Shown here: piece after piece, positions 34,074-43,506 of the stretch
Layout of the letters: each line of letters starts with the position of its first letter
Position numbering within the stretch: position 1 is the first letter of the stretch
Source: Salinimicrobium sp035607535
Lineage (GTDB): Bacteria > Bacteroidota > Bacteroidia > Flavobacteriales > Flavobacteriaceae
DNA: 64,000 nt
Assembly (NCBI RefSeq): GCF_035607535.1
Contig: NZ_JAYDZX010000004.1
Location: 1 to 64,000, forward strand
Reading direction: 5' to 3'
Translations under genes and position numbers: made by a program
Notes under the pieces: model-generated
Databases searched by the model: none
What the model saw: only the letters and a program-made list of their open reading frames with translations
Told to the model about the DNA's origin: nothing

Positions 34074-36386
34074 ATGTCAAAAAATCTACAGGCCCTCTTG
34101 GCTCTTATTATTGTCATTTCAGGTATTATCTGGAGTTTTACCGGCACCCGTCCCCAGGTGGATCTTGAAAAGCAAATTCCGGCAGATCAATTTTCGACTG
34201 CGCGGGCTTTTGAACACGTGAAGGCTTTAGCTCAGGAGCCACATTATGTTGGGAGCAAGGCTCATGCTTACGCCCGTAATTATGTGGTGGATGAGCTCGA
34301 GAAGTTGGGGCTTTTAGTGGAGATGCAGGAGGGCTTCACCATGAACAAGGGAGGGACTCTTACAAGACCTCAAAATATCCTGGCACGTATAGATGGGAAG
34401 GGAAACGGGAAAGCTTTACTCCTCATGTCCCATTACGATAGCGCCATGCATTCCTCACCGGGAGCCAGTGATGCCGCGAGTGGGGTGGCGACCATTCTCG
34501 AAGGAATTAGAGCTTACCTTGCCTCCGGAAAAATTCCTGACAATGATATCATTCTTCTTTTCACCGATGCAGAGGAACTGGGTCTTAACGGAGCGGAGCT
34601 TTTTACTGAAGAACATCCTTGGGCAAAAGATGTGGGGCTGGCTCTAAATTTTGAATCCCGTGGAAGTGGGGGCAATTCTTTTATGCTCCTAGAAACCAAT
34701 GGTGGAAATAAAAAACTGATTGAACATTTTGCTGAGGCCGGTGTAGCACACCCCGTTACAAACTCCCTTGCCTATAGTGTCTATAAAATGCTGCCAAACG
34801 ATACAGATCTTACCGTGCTGCGGGAGCAGGGAAACATCAACGGACTCAACTTTGCCTTTATTGATGATCACTTTGATTATCATACCGCTACAGATATTCC
34901 CGCAAACCTGGATATGCGAACTCTGGCCCACCAGGGAAGCTATTTAATGCCCTTGCTTGAATATTCGGCCGCGGTTCCTCTTGATGATCTTTCTTCGGAA
35001 GCTGATGTGCTGTTCTTCAATATTCCCGGCTTTCGCCTGGTGAAGTACCCCTACAGCTGGATAATTCCCCTGTTAATAATTTCCGGAATATTGTTGCTAA
35101 CGGTGATCATATTTGGATTATCAAACAGAAAGTTGCACGTGAAAGCCATGGCTAAAGGTTTTGCACCTTTACTGCTATCCTTAATCCTGGCCGGGCTTCT
35201 GGGTTATTTTTTCTGGCAGTTCGCCCTTTGGTTCTATCCGGGATATGCCGAGATGGAGCATGGCTTTACCTATAACGGTTACTGGTATATAGGAGCTGTG
35301 ATCTTCCTTTCTTTGTCTGTTTGCTTTTACATCTATCACAGATTCAGGAAGCCCGATAATTCCCGCGAATTGATGGTTGCACCACTTGTTCTATGGATAA
35401 TCATAGGCGCTTTGGCTGCAGCCTACCTAAAAGGTGCAGCCTATTTCATCATTCCGGTGCTTTTCGGGATCATTCAGCTGTTCATCCTGGTCAATGATCC
35501 AAAATGGAAATTACCTGCAGTGGCATTTTTATGTCTCCCGGCTATTTTTCTCCTCATGCCATTTATTGTCAGTTTTCCCGTGGCTTTGGGACTGGGAATG
35601 CTGGTGCTTTCTGCAATTCTGGTGAGCTTGTTGTTCAGTTTGCTGTGGCCTGTTTTCGGAGCCTTCAGGAATAATCAACTTTTTGGGTTCTTTAGTTTTA
35701 TAGTCTTTATTGGACTTTTCATAGTTGCACATTTCAAATCCGATTTTAACGAAGAACGTCCGCGGCCAAACAGTCTGGTTTACCTGGTTGATGAAGATAA
35801 GGGTGTTGCTACCTGGAATACCTATGAGGAGGTGCTGGATGAATATACCGCTCCCTATTTTGAAAACGCTGTAGAAGCACCACAGGACCATTGGTTTGGC
35901 AGCAAGAATGGCAGCAATTTCAGTAAAACTGCTCCTGCGCCTTCCATAATGCTTCCGAAGCCCTATATTTCTGTTGAAAAAGCAGTGAACCAACCCGATG
36001 GGCAAGATCTGTACAACGTCAAGATTGCTCCTAATCGGGATATAAACCGCATGGAACTTTTTGCTGATAGAACTATCAATTTTAAGAACTTTAAGGCCAA
36101 TAGTAAAGAGGCGGGTGACCTGCGGCCGGGTGAAAGCAGTTTGCACGTGCACAAGAATCGTTGGCGCGACAGTTTTTTATCTTATTATGCAGTGAACAAA
36201 GACACTTTACGACTGGAAATAAGCGTTGAAGAGGGTCTGCACCCCGAGATCACTCTTTTGGAAGCCTCTTATGACCTGCATGAGAATCCGCAGTTAAATG
36301 TACCACCACGTTCTGCTGAAATGATCCCACGGCCCTTTGTAATGAATGATGCGATAGTAGTGAAAACGAGTTTCAAATTGGAATAA
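34074..36386 (+). CDS. membrane-bound M28 family zinc aminopeptidase
   Basis: A 770-residue protein: an N-terminal membrane anchor (about 5-22), an M28 peptidase domain (about 40-310) with the metal motifs 'SHYDS' (about 118), 'GASDAASGVA' and 'DAEELGLNG' (the E-E pair about 165), then about eight transmembrane helices (about 325-570) and a soluble C-terminal region. This layout matches the FXNA/ER-metallopeptidase-like branch of M28. It likely trims peptides in the periplasm. A TATATTTG box (34062-34069) stands directly before the ATG, which would leave almost no leader. Confidence 0.9.
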   Translation: MSKNLQALLALIIVISGIIWSFTGTRPQVDLEKQIPADQFSTARAFEHVKALAQEPHYVGSKAHAYARNYVVDELEKLGLLVEMQEGFTMNKGGTLTRPQNILARIDGKGNGKALLLMSHYDSAMHSSPGASDAASGVATILEGIRAYLASGKIPDNDIILLFTDAEELGLNGAELFTEEHPWAKDVGLALNFESRGSGGNSFMLLETNGGNKKLIEHFAEAGVAHPVTNSLAYSVYKMLPNDTDLTVLREQGNINGLNFAFIDDHFDYHTATDIPANLDMRTLAHQGSYLMPLLEYSAAVPLDDLSSEADVLFFNIPGFRLVKYPYSWIIPLLIISGILLLTVIIFGLSNRKLHVKAMAKGFAPLLLSLILAGLLGYFFWQFALWFYPGYAEMEHGFTYNGYWYIGAVIFLSLSVCFYIYHRFRKPDNSRELMVAPLVLWIIIGALAAAYLKGAAYFIIPVLFGIIQLFILVNDPKWKLPAVAFLCLPAIFLLMPFIVSFPVALGLGMLVLSAILVSLLFSLLWPVFGAFRNNQLFGFFSFIVFIGLFIVAHFKSDFNEERPRPNSLVYLVDEDKGVATWNTYEEVLDEYTAPYFENAVEAPQDHWFGSKNGSNFSKTAPAPSIMLPKPYISVEKAVNQPDGQDLYNVKIAPNRDINRMELFADRTINFKNFKANSKEAGDLRPGESSLHVHKNRWRDSFLSYYAVNKDTLRLEISVEEGLHPEITLLEASYDLHENPQLNVPPRSAEMIPRPFVMNDAIVVKTSFKLE

Positions 36387-36577
36387 ATTAAAATAAAAGC
36401 ACCAGATTTCAAGCACCAAATTCCAATTACAGATATAGCACAATGATCAGTAAACAGTTAGCGATAATCAGATGACAGTTCAAGATTGGTTGTCTTTAGC
36501 CTCCAGTCTCACGTCGATAATTTGCTCTACCTTCGTACTTCTAAAATCCAACTTTTCATAACTCATAACTCTTAACT
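36387..36577. repeat. repeat-rich spacer with heptamers
   Basis: Contains short repeats such as AGCACCA twice, CAGTAAACAGTTAGC, and a run of ACTCATA/ACTCTTA heptamers (about 36555-36580) matching the unit of the satellite at 1-175. The heptamer run touches the probable CTG start of the next gene. No gene in it. Confidence 0.6.
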
Positions 36578-37390
36578 CTGAACTTTAAAAACCTTTCCAT
36601 ATTAGGAACCGGCTGGCTGGGATTACCCCTGGCAAAAATGTTAATTGCTGAAGGAATTTCAGTAAAAGGCAGCACTACTTCTAAAGACCGGTTGTCTGTG
36701 CTGAAAGATGCAGGAATTGAACCTTTTCAGGTCGTGGTTTCTGCGGAAGGAGCTGAAGGAAATGTCAGTGAATTTATGGCCTCAGCTGATGTACTTATAG
36801 TTGATTTTCCTCCCGGTCTTAGGAAAAATCCACAGCTGGACTATGCAGGAGCTATTGAGAAGTTGGCACAAGCCGTAGAAGCATCAGGTGTCAAAAAGGT
36901 CATTTTTGTATCCTCAATTTCGGTTTATCAGGAAACGGAAGCCTTTCCTATATACACCGAAGACGCAGCACCTAATGCAATTTCGGCTTCCGGAAAGGAG
37001 ATCGCTTCCGCAGAAAAAAAACTACTTCAAAATCCAATTTTTGACACCACAGTAATCCGCTTCGGCGGACTCATTGGCGCCGGCCGGCATCCGGTGAAAT
37101 ATCTCGCGGGAAAAACCGGACTGGCAAATCCATTGGGGCCTGTAAACCTGATCCATTTAAAAGATTGCCTGCAGGTCATAAAAAAGGTGCTTAAAAATGA
37201 CATTTTTGGAGAGGTATATAATGCCGTTTATCCGCTGAATCCGCCGCGGGAGAATTACTACACCGCGAAAGCCCGTGAAGCAGGGCTGGAAATTCCGCAG
37301 TTTGACCATTCAAAGCCTTCAGTCGGGAAGATCATTTCGGCTTCTAAGCTGATGCGGGAATTGGGGGTAGAGTTCATTGCAGGAATATGA
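36578..37390 (+). CDS. NAD(P)-binding SDR/epimerase-like protein, non-canonical start
   Basis: A 270-residue Rossmann-fold protein resembling atypical SDRs. The dinucleotide-binding motif 'ILGTGWLGLPLAK' lies at 36599-36637, upstream of the first ATG (36638). Reading upstream in frame, 'NFKNLSILGTG' is preceded by CTG at 36578 and then a stop; no ATG, GTG or TTG is available. Homologues generally start just before this position, so CTG is the probable start, or the start codon was lost as heptamer repeats reached it. Later features are 'KKVIFVSSISVYQ' and a C-terminal substrate lobe. The frame also contains a near-palindrome (37193-37207). Confidence 0.75.
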   Translation: MNFKNLSILGTGWLGLPLAKMLIAEGISVKGSTTSKDRLSVLKDAGIEPFQVVVSAEGAEGNVSEFMASADVLIVDFPPGLRKNPQLDYAGAIEKLAQAVEASGVKKVIFVSSISVYQETEAFPIYTEDAAPNAISASGKEIASAEKKLLQNPIFDTTVIRFGGLIGAGRHPVKYLAGKTGLANPLGPVNLIHLKDCLQVIKKVLKNDIFGEVYNAVYPLNPPRENYYTAKAREAGLEIPQFDHSKPSVGKIISASKLMRELGVEFIAGI

Positions 37391-37622
37391 TCAATTAACA
37401 GTTAACAACAATCAGTGATCACCTGTAGGCTCAGGGCCGCCGCCTGAACTAATTTTATTCGGGTAAATAAATTTCCTGTCTGCTGTATCGGCACAGATTA
37501 CAAATCCGCGCCAGCCTAATCAGTGCCAGATTTATATTAATTGACAGAACCCGGTTTATATCTAAGTCACCGATGCAGAAGCGGCACAGTAGTTGCAAAT
37601 ACTGTTAAAAAAATGATGGATT

Positions 37623-38201
37623 ATGAAAAAGTTAGCCATAATATTTTCCAGTATCTTTTTTCTTTTTACCGGCTTTTCAGCAATGGCGCAAGGAAAAGGT
37701 AAGGGAAATAAGGAAGAATTTAAACAGCAGAAGGAAATAGCAAAAGAGTTCAGAAAAGAAGAAAAGGCACGGGAAAGATTTTTTCGTGATAGAGCCAAAG
37801 AGGAAGCCGAGTGGCACAGGGAACGCGCGAGGGAGCTTTCCGAAACCGCACGTGAAGCGAGAAAAGATGAAGCTGAATATTATAGAGAAATGGCTAAAGC
37901 CGACGCCGAATTTTACAGGGAAAGAGCGAAGGAAGCTGCCGAAAGAGCCAGAGAAATGAGAAAATCCCAATCTGAGATCCAACGGGAATTGGCTAAAGAA
38001 GAAGCTGAATATTACCGGGAACGCGCTAAAGAAGCTGCGGAACGGGAAAGAGAATTTCTAAAGGATAAAAGAGAGTGGAACAGAGAACGCGCCAAAGAAG
38101 CCGCAGAGTGGCACAGGGAGAGAGCAAAAGAGGCTGCTGAGCGCCAAAGAGAGCTTCAAAAAAGAGAGCGGAAATTATCCAAAGAGAGAACAAAACAGTA
38201 A
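37623..38201 (+). CDS. secreted hendecad-repeat helical protein
   Basis: A 192-residue protein: signal peptide (about 1-22, 'FTGFSAMA|Q'), a short basic linker, then residues 49-191 form exactly thirteen consecutive 11-residue repeats, each ending in K or R (for example EEAEWHRERAR, EAAERAREMRK, EAAEWHRERAK), plus one final Q. Hendecads with a regular E/R/K pattern predict a long single alpha-helix or a hendecad coiled coil of roughly 20 nm in the periplasm or outside. It might act as a spacer or structural rod, like small periplasmic helical proteins. Preceded by a spacer and followed by a clear terminator, so it is a single-gene unit. Confidence 0.85.
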   Translation: MKKLAIIFSSIFFLFTGFSAMAQGKGKGNKEEFKQQKEIAKEFRKEEKARERFFRDRAKEEAEWHRERARELSETAREARKDEAEYYREMAKADAEFYRERAKEAAERAREMRKSQSEIQRELAKEEAEYYRERAKEAAEREREFLKDKREWNRERAKEAAEWHRERAKEAAERQRELQKRERKLSKERTKQ

Positions 38202-38218
38202 GAATTTTACTAGATATG

Positions 38219-38246
38219 AAAAGCCGGCAATTTGTCGGCTTTTTTA
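38219..38246 (+). terminator. rho-independent terminator
   Basis: AAAAGCCG pairs with CGGCTTTT around a 9-base loop and runs into T6, 18 bp after the stop of the hendecad protein. Confidence 0.85.
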
Positions 38247-38422
38247 TGAGCTTCACTGTTTGGGTCAGAAATCCACCACATACGTTTCCTGTGGTAAAAG
38301 TTTCCATATTAACTTATCTCCAATAACCTTCTGGGATTTTGGATTTTGGTGCTTGGGATTTAGGATTTCTTCATCTTGATAACTTTTGAAATTTTATGAG
38401 TGGCACCGGGCCCCTGTTTTTA

Positions 38423-38430
38423 TAGATTTG
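38423..38430 (+). promoter_or_regulatory. -7 promoter box of the DUF1508 gene
   Basis: TAGATTTG matches TAnnTTTG exactly, 26 bp before the ATG at 38457. An in-frame GTG at 38400 lies upstream of this box, which argues for the later start. Confidence 0.5.
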
Positions 38431-38456
38431 AGATTTTGAAAAATTCAGGAGAGCCT

Positions 38457-38819
38457 ATGAGCGCATTTGTGATAAGTAAAAGAGACACCGGAAATTATAA
38501 GTTCACCTTTGCCTCCCGAAAGGGAAAAACCATTTTTACAAGTATTGCCTGCAGGGAGAAATCTGACTGTGAGAAGATCATCGAAACCATTCAGGGCGAC
38601 TTGGAATCTTTTACCTTCCGAAAAGCCAGGACGGGTTCTGGTAAATATTTCTTCAGGATCACCCGCGGCGGACTCGTCCTCGCTACCAGTCGCAAATTTT
38701 CTACAGAACTTATGCTGCAAAAAGGCATAGATCAGTTCCTCAAATATGTCCCCGAAGCCGAAACACTGGATTTTTCGGTTAGTGAGGATGTTTTTGCCGA
38801 GGTGGAGGAAGAAGAGTAA
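38457..38819 (+). CDS. DUF1508 (YegP-like) protein
   Basis: A 120-residue protein with two DUF1508 repeats: 'GNYKFTFASRKGKTIFTSIA' and 'GKYFFRITRGGLVLATSRKF'. Each is a small beta-beta-beta-alpha unit in YegP. The function is not settled. ATG 38457 is chosen because CAGGAG lies just upstream as a ribosome-binding site and a -7 box precedes it. The acidic tail ('EVEEEE') is unusual. Stop is 5 bp from the stop of the convergent lipoprotein gene. Confidence 0.88.
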   Translation: MSAFVISKRDTGNYKFTFASRKGKTIFTSIACREKSDCEKIIETIQGDLESFTFRKARTGSGKYFFRITRGGLVLATSRKFSTELMLQKGIDQFLKYVPEAETLDFSVSEDVFAEVEEEE

Positions 38820-38824
38820 TCGTT

Positions 38825-39805
38825 CTAGAGCTTACATTCTTCTCCTGCGACCTGCTCAATTGTTGGGTTGTAGAGGTTCTGAAGTGCATTGAAACCTGTC
38901 CAACCTGCTGCAATTAGGTTTTGAAGGCTGCAATAATTTTCTAAAGAATTATTGTTGATTGCCCTTACAAAAAGATCTCCATGGGCTTTTAACCCTTCTA
39001 AACCATTCAAACTGGTAAGGCTCTCATTATATGATATACCAAGTTGTTGAACGTCTTCCAGATTTGTCAAACCCGAAATATTTTCCAGTATGGAATTATG
39101 CTGTATCTGAAAAAAATCGACCTTTTTAAGTCCGGGTAAATTCAGGCTCGTGAGTTTATCGTTATGAACTATCCAAAGGTCCTTCACTTGAGGAATATTA
39201 CCTATTCCATTGGTGCTGATAATCCCTGTTCCAGTTAAATACATATATTCCACCGGTTGTTGGATATTGCTAAGAGGGCTTAGGTTATTTAATTTGGGTA
39301 AATCTCTTAATTCCAGTTGATAGGAAACTCCTGTAATTCCTTCCAGCCCGTTTAGGTTTTCCAGATTGGGACTCATTCTAATTTCCAATTGCCTCACCTC
39401 TCCGGTAATTCCACCTAAACCTTTTACATTTTTTAGAAAAGGATTATTAACAATTGAAATAAAAGAATCATCTTCAAGATCTATGTTTTCCAGGCCGTCA
39501 AGATCAACCAGGTCGGTTCCAATGATGTAAACATCACCTCTAACACTGGTGAGACTGCTTAGGCCGCTTACGTCTGTAATTGGATCCTTTGAATTGTAAG
39601 CACCAACACTAAGAATAAGATTTCCGGTAATTACTGTAAAACCTTCTTCTGCAAAATCGTCGACTTCTGCTTGGGAACTGAAAGCCTTATGATTAGTGAA
39701 GTACTTTTCTGTAGGTTTTGGCTCCGGTTTCTCCTGTTCAGGGGAATCTGAACTACAAGAAGAAAGAAAAAGAAGGAGGGATAACAGGACGAAATAAGAT
39801 CTCAT
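38825..39805 (-). CDS. receptor-L-domain-like leucine-rich lipoprotein
   Basis: A 326-residue lipoprotein (lipobox 'LSSCSS', Cys17) with a Pro/Glu-rich linker and then irregular leucine-rich strands such as 'DVSGLSSLTSVRGDVYIIGT', 'NLENLNGLEGITG' and 'SLTSLNGLEGLKAHGDLFVR'. The spacing (~22-26 residues, with an alternating 'L..L.GL' pattern) resembles receptor L domains rather than the BspA repeats of the large protein at 21390-26738. It is probably surface-exposed and involved in binding. Single gene, convergent with the DUF1508 gene. Confidence 0.85.
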   Translation of the reverse strand: MRSYFVLLSLLLFLSSCSSDSPEQEKPEPKPTEKYFTNHKAFSSQAEVDDFAEEGFTVITGNLILSVGAYNSKDPITDVSGLSSLTSVRGDVYIIGTDLVDLDGLENIDLEDDSFISIVNNPFLKNVKGLGGITGEVRQLEIRMSPNLENLNGLEGITGVSYQLELRDLPKLNNLSPLSNIQQPVEYMYLTGTGIISTNGIGNIPQVKDLWIVHNDKLTSLNLPGLKKVDFFQIQHNSILENISGLTNLEDVQQLGISYNESLTSLNGLEGLKAHGDLFVRAINNNSLENYCSLQNLIAAGWTGFNALQNLYNPTIEQVAGEECKL

Positions 39806-39969
39806 GAAGTGAAGGTTCTAATAGATGGAGTTAAGATAAAAAACTTTATTATTTTTAGTAAAATTTAAGAAATCGAATCTCTAAGCCTATTTTGATAGGA
39901 ATCACTTGTTTACAGAATAATTTTAAAGCAATTTCAAATTGCTCATGTGGATTGTGGATTATCTAAGAG

Positions 39970-41613
39970 ATGGAAACCGAAATTATGGTTAGATATTATT
40001 ATTTCCTCCTCTTTATGGTGGTTCTATTAGGATGTAGTCCAGAGAGAAATACAGATGACGAATCTGGTTCAAAAACAAAGATAACAGGCTTTAGAATTGA
40101 GATAACTTCTCCAATTCAAAAAAGAGATTATTCTTTTCATCATCCCACAGAAACCTCTCAAGGTTATGACGGAGTATTTGCTAACCCCGCAAGCGAGTTG
40201 ACTTTTATTGGGGAAGTGGGCGTGACATATAGTAAAGCTTCAGAAGAAACAGAAGAACCGGACTTCCAGGTGATATGGCGAAGTAGTATCGACGGAATAC
40301 TGCACCAAGGTGAAGTGAAGGAAGGACTTCAAACAGAAATTCAAAGGAAATTATCTAAAGGCATTCATACCGTCTACCTTGAAGCTTCTATTCCCGGAAC
40401 CCAATTTGTTGCCAAAGATTCTGTTATTCTTTCCAATACTATAGAGCTTAGAACAACAAGTACAGGTAAAGCTGTCGCACTAAGTTGGTCCAAATATGAG
40501 GGACAGGATTTCCAGAGTTATTTGATATACAGACAGGATCATACCCCTGTAGCCGAGATCGCCAACATAGATGATACTGAGTATACAGTCCCCGGGAGTA
40601 ATTCCTTCATTGCCGAACATGAATACCAGGTTATCGTTCGCACCAGTAATAGCTATGATCATCCTATTGGGAGCAATATTTCCCTGCAATCCCAGGGTAT
40701 TTTCTTTAAGTTCCCTCATTTTGTTCATAAAATCATCAAGGATCCTTTAAGGTCGAAGGTATATGCAATTGTAAGCCCCGAATTTTCTCATTACGATTCT
40801 ACTACTTTTGGCCTTCTTATTATCGATGTGGGGGAGGAGAATTTCCAGATCGATTCCCACATTTTACAAGATCAAAAATTTGCCGATCTGGATATTTCAC
40901 CTGATGGGCAAAATCTCTTCCTCGTGCAGAAGTATGTTGACCAGATCACTAAGCTAAACCTGGACCGGCTTGAAGCCGAAACTTTCGTCACCAGTACAAA
41001 TGGATGGGGCTTTCATAAAATAGAAGTGGGTAAGGATAATACGCTTTATTGTCACAGAAATCCTCCAACATCTGGAAGCACGGGATTCTGGATCTTTGAC
41101 GGCAATAATGGAAATCTTATTAGAAGTCAGGAATCTGTTTTGAGCCATGGAGATATTGAATATAATAGTTCTTTTGATGCCCTTTATGGAGGGGAAAGCA
41201 ATACCAGTAACGGAAGAATGTACAAATACAATGTAACGGCAAATTCAATCGTTCAGGCAACTCCATATCCCGTTTGGCCCGATGGAATAACTTTTCCATG
41301 GTCGCATATATTCGTCTCCGATGATGACCAGTACATACTTTGGGAGAACTTTCAGCTGGATCCAAACCTCAATGTTATCCGGACTTTCGAAACTACTATG
41401 AAAATTAGCAGTCCCGGAAATAAGTACCTGTCAAATTATGAGGAGCTCTACGACTTCAACAGTCTTGAGCCGGTTTATAAGTTTCCGATATTACCAATTA
41501 CAGATAGATCTACAATGGTCTTTATGGATGATGAGACCGTGGTAATGGCCAGGGCAGAAAATACGGGAATGAATCAGGAGGAGTACACTTACTTTTTCAG
41601 GATAAATTTGTAG
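39970..41613 (+). CDS. lipoprotein with FN3-like and beta-propeller domains
   Basis: A 547-residue lipoprotein: hydrophobic start and lipobox 'VLLGCS' (Cys about 23). ATG at 39985 ('MVRYYYFLL') is an alternative start. The middle has a fibronectin-III-like segment (about 155-235, 'KAVALSWSKYEGQDFQSYLI'), followed by repeats typical of a YVTN/WD-like beta-propeller ('FADLDISPDGQNLFLVQKYV', 'ISSPGNKYLSNYEELYDFNS'). It probably sits on the cell surface. Its product resembles the lipoprotein encoded convergently at 41761-43371, so they may be related in function. Confidence 0.8.
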   Translation: METEIMVRYYYFLLFMVVLLGCSPERNTDDESGSKTKITGFRIEITSPIQKRDYSFHHPTETSQGYDGVFANPASELTFIGEVGVTYSKASEETEEPDFQVIWRSSIDGILHQGEVKEGLQTEIQRKLSKGIHTVYLEASIPGTQFVAKDSVILSNTIELRTTSTGKAVALSWSKYEGQDFQSYLIYRQDHTPVAEIANIDDTEYTVPGSNSFIAEHEYQVIVRTSNSYDHPIGSNISLQSQGIFFKFPHFVHKIIKDPLRSKVYAIVSPEFSHYDSTTFGLLIIDVGEENFQIDSHILQDQKFADLDISPDGQNLFLVQKYVDQITKLNLDRLEAETFVTSTNGWGFHKIEVGKDNTLYCHRNPPTSGSTGFWIFDGNNGNLIRSQESVLSHGDIEYNSSFDALYGGESNTSNGRMYKYNVTANSIVQATPYPVWPDGITFPWSHIFVSDDDQYILWENFQLDPNLNVIRTFETTMKISSPGNKYLSNYEELYDFNSLEPVYKFPILPITDRSTMVFMDDETVVMARAENTGMNQEEYTYFFRINL

Positions 41614-41650
41614 TATACAGGTGCTGATCACTATAATTATGTAATCACAA

Positions 41651-41678
41651 AAAAGCCTCTATAGAAAGAGGCCTTAAA
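41651..41678. terminator. bidirectional terminator
   Basis: GCCTCT (41655-41660) pairs with AGAGGC (41667-41672), flanked by A4 on the left and TT on the right, between two convergent lipoprotein genes. Confidence 0.7.
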
Positions 41679-41693
41679 ATGTCACTTTTGGAA
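41672..41693. repeat. near-palindrome family copy
   Basis: CCTTAAAATGTCACTTTTGG and AA, adjacent to the terminator between convergent genes. One change in the right arm. Confidence 0.5.
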
Positions 41694-41760
41694 ATCCTCA
41701 TCTGATGAGATTTCAGGAGAGTAAGACGAACAGGTAAAGAGCTACCTGCCGGTAATTATC

Positions 41761-43371
41761 TTACTCAAACATTTCCGTTTTTAAAATTATCATTTGAGAA
41801 TTTCCATAAATTATGATGTGCTCACCATCTGGAGAGGTAATAAGACCGCCTGAAAATGAACCTTTATTTCTTTGGTCTATTGGATATTTGAAGATTGTGC
41901 CACCGGTGTTATAGTCAATAAGCTCTATACCTGTATCTGTGTCTGAATTTATTGCGTAGATATGATTCGGCAATTCAGGGTCATACGAAAAATCTCCCAT
42001 ATAAAAGGGAGCAGAAGTTTTTTGGCTTAGGTACGACATATCCTCTGAGATGATTTGTTGACTGCTGCTGCCGGAAACGTAGATCCTCTTATCCAATTTA
42101 TTAGGAGTTATTCTCACTGCTCCTGCTCCACCATAATAGGTTTCCTGTAAGTCTATTTGCTCAAAAGATCCATTTGGGTTCAGGACGTTGATGTGGGAAG
42201 AGAAATGACTAATGGCATATAATTTTGAGGCGTCGTAGTTTAGCTTATAGCTCTGTAGCTGCATATCATCCTCAACTGTGTTGTTGGGTTCGGTCATTTC
42301 ATCGGCATTTGAGCTGTCAATGAACCTCCATGTCATACCCGATATATCTCTGCTTACTAAGGAGATAATACCTTTTCCGGCCTTGTTAAAACCAATAGAG
42401 TATGGATTCGTATAAGGGTGATCTGGATGGTCTGAACTTCCCGGTTCAATATGTATTTCTTTGATAAGCTCTCCAGTTTGGGAATAAACCTCTACTTTTT
42501 CTCCCGACCAGTTGGGAATGTAGATAAGGTCATTATGTGGATTAATGAAAAAATCTCCTCCATAAAAGCTCGTAGGGGAGTAGTCAAGACCTGTTTCAAA
42601 CCTCATTTCCTGTTCATAGTTGCCTTCCTTTTCTGTAAACTTGTAGATGTAACTTGCCTCACTATTTTCTCCCACACGAATTGAAAGAACCCACAGGTTA
42701 TTCTCCTTGTCAAGAATAATTTTACGCACAGAGCCGGGGAAGCTGAACTTTTGCGAATAAAATTTTAGACTTACCAGATCTTCCAGCTTTCTATTGTCTT
42801 TGTCGATTATGGAATACTTATACCTAAAATCCCCACCCAATGGGGAAGGACCTTTGGTAAATTTTATACCACGGTTGTCATTAAAATATTCAACATCATC
42901 TTCCTTTATGAAAAAAGAAGTGGTCTCCGTTCCACTCATGATGTAATTAAGCTTGACAGGTCTATTGAATAACAGGAATTTTGCTTCGTCCATTCGTAGG
43001 GAGGCATCAGATCCGGTGTAAGCAATCAGCTTTAGAGAGGCCTCTTCCTGAGTTAGCTCGATGCGAAGTTTCCTGGTGGCATATTGGAACATCAAATGAC
43101 CATCCCGCGGTTCCCCATCAAAGTTCTCCTCTACTTCCAACTGCAGGTCACCGTCTCCATCGCCTCCGGTCACTGAAGGATTCACCCAATCGGGATGAGA
43201 AAGTATTTCCCATGTAACATTTGTGCTTATGGAAAGATCAAAGCTTCTTCCTGCGGAGGAGGAATGAAGCACTGTTTTATTAAGTTCAAAATAAGGATCT
43301 TCTGTTTCTTTGGTTTCATCTTTACTGCAGGCAACTAATGCTATAAGGAGCAGGAGGTAAATTTTTTTCAT
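41761..43371 (-). CDS. BACON-domain beta-propeller lipoprotein
   Basis: A 536-residue lipoprotein (lipobox 'LVACSK', Cys15). Residues about 25-115 match a BACON domain ('TNVTWEILSHPDWVNPSVTG', 'LTQEEASL'), common in Bacteroidota carbohydrate-binding or surface proteins. The remainder is propeller-like: 'KIILDKENNLWVLSIRVGEN', 'SPTSFYGGDFFINPHNDLIY', 'FSYDPELPNHIYAINSD'. It probably works at the outer surface. Convergent with the FN3/propeller lipoprotein, which has a similar architecture. Confidence 0.85.
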   Translation of the reverse strand: MKKIYLLLLIALVACSKDETKETEDPYFELNKTVLHSSSAGRSFDLSISTNVTWEILSHPDWVNPSVTGGDGDGDLQLEVEENFDGEPRDGHLMFQYATRKLRIELTQEEASLKLIAYTGSDASLRMDEAKFLLFNRPVKLNYIMSGTETTSFFIKEDDVEYFNDNRGIKFTKGPSPLGGDFRYKYSIIDKDNRKLEDLVSLKFYSQKFSFPGSVRKIILDKENNLWVLSIRVGENSEASYIYKFTEKEGNYEQEMRFETGLDYSPTSFYGGDFFINPHNDLIYIPNWSGEKVEVYSQTGELIKEIHIEPGSSDHPDHPYTNPYSIGFNKAGKGIISLVSRDISGMTWRFIDSSNADEMTEPNNTVEDDMQLQSYKLNYDASKLYAISHFSSHINVLNPNGSFEQIDLQETYYGGAGAVRITPNKLDKRIYVSGSSSQQIISEDMSYLSQKTSAPFYMGDFSYDPELPNHIYAINSDTDTGIELIDYNTGGTIFKYPIDQRNKGSFSGGLITSPDGEHIIIYGNSQMIILKTEMFE

Positions 43372-43506
43372 TTGAGGCTTTTTATTTCAACATTTAAAGA
43401 AAACGAACAAAGATTAAAAAGTAGGGAAGAGTAATAATTATATAATTCCAGGATGCTATTAAAGATTTTTTTAAAATGCGAACCGCCTATTTTGAGGAAG
43501 AAAAAA

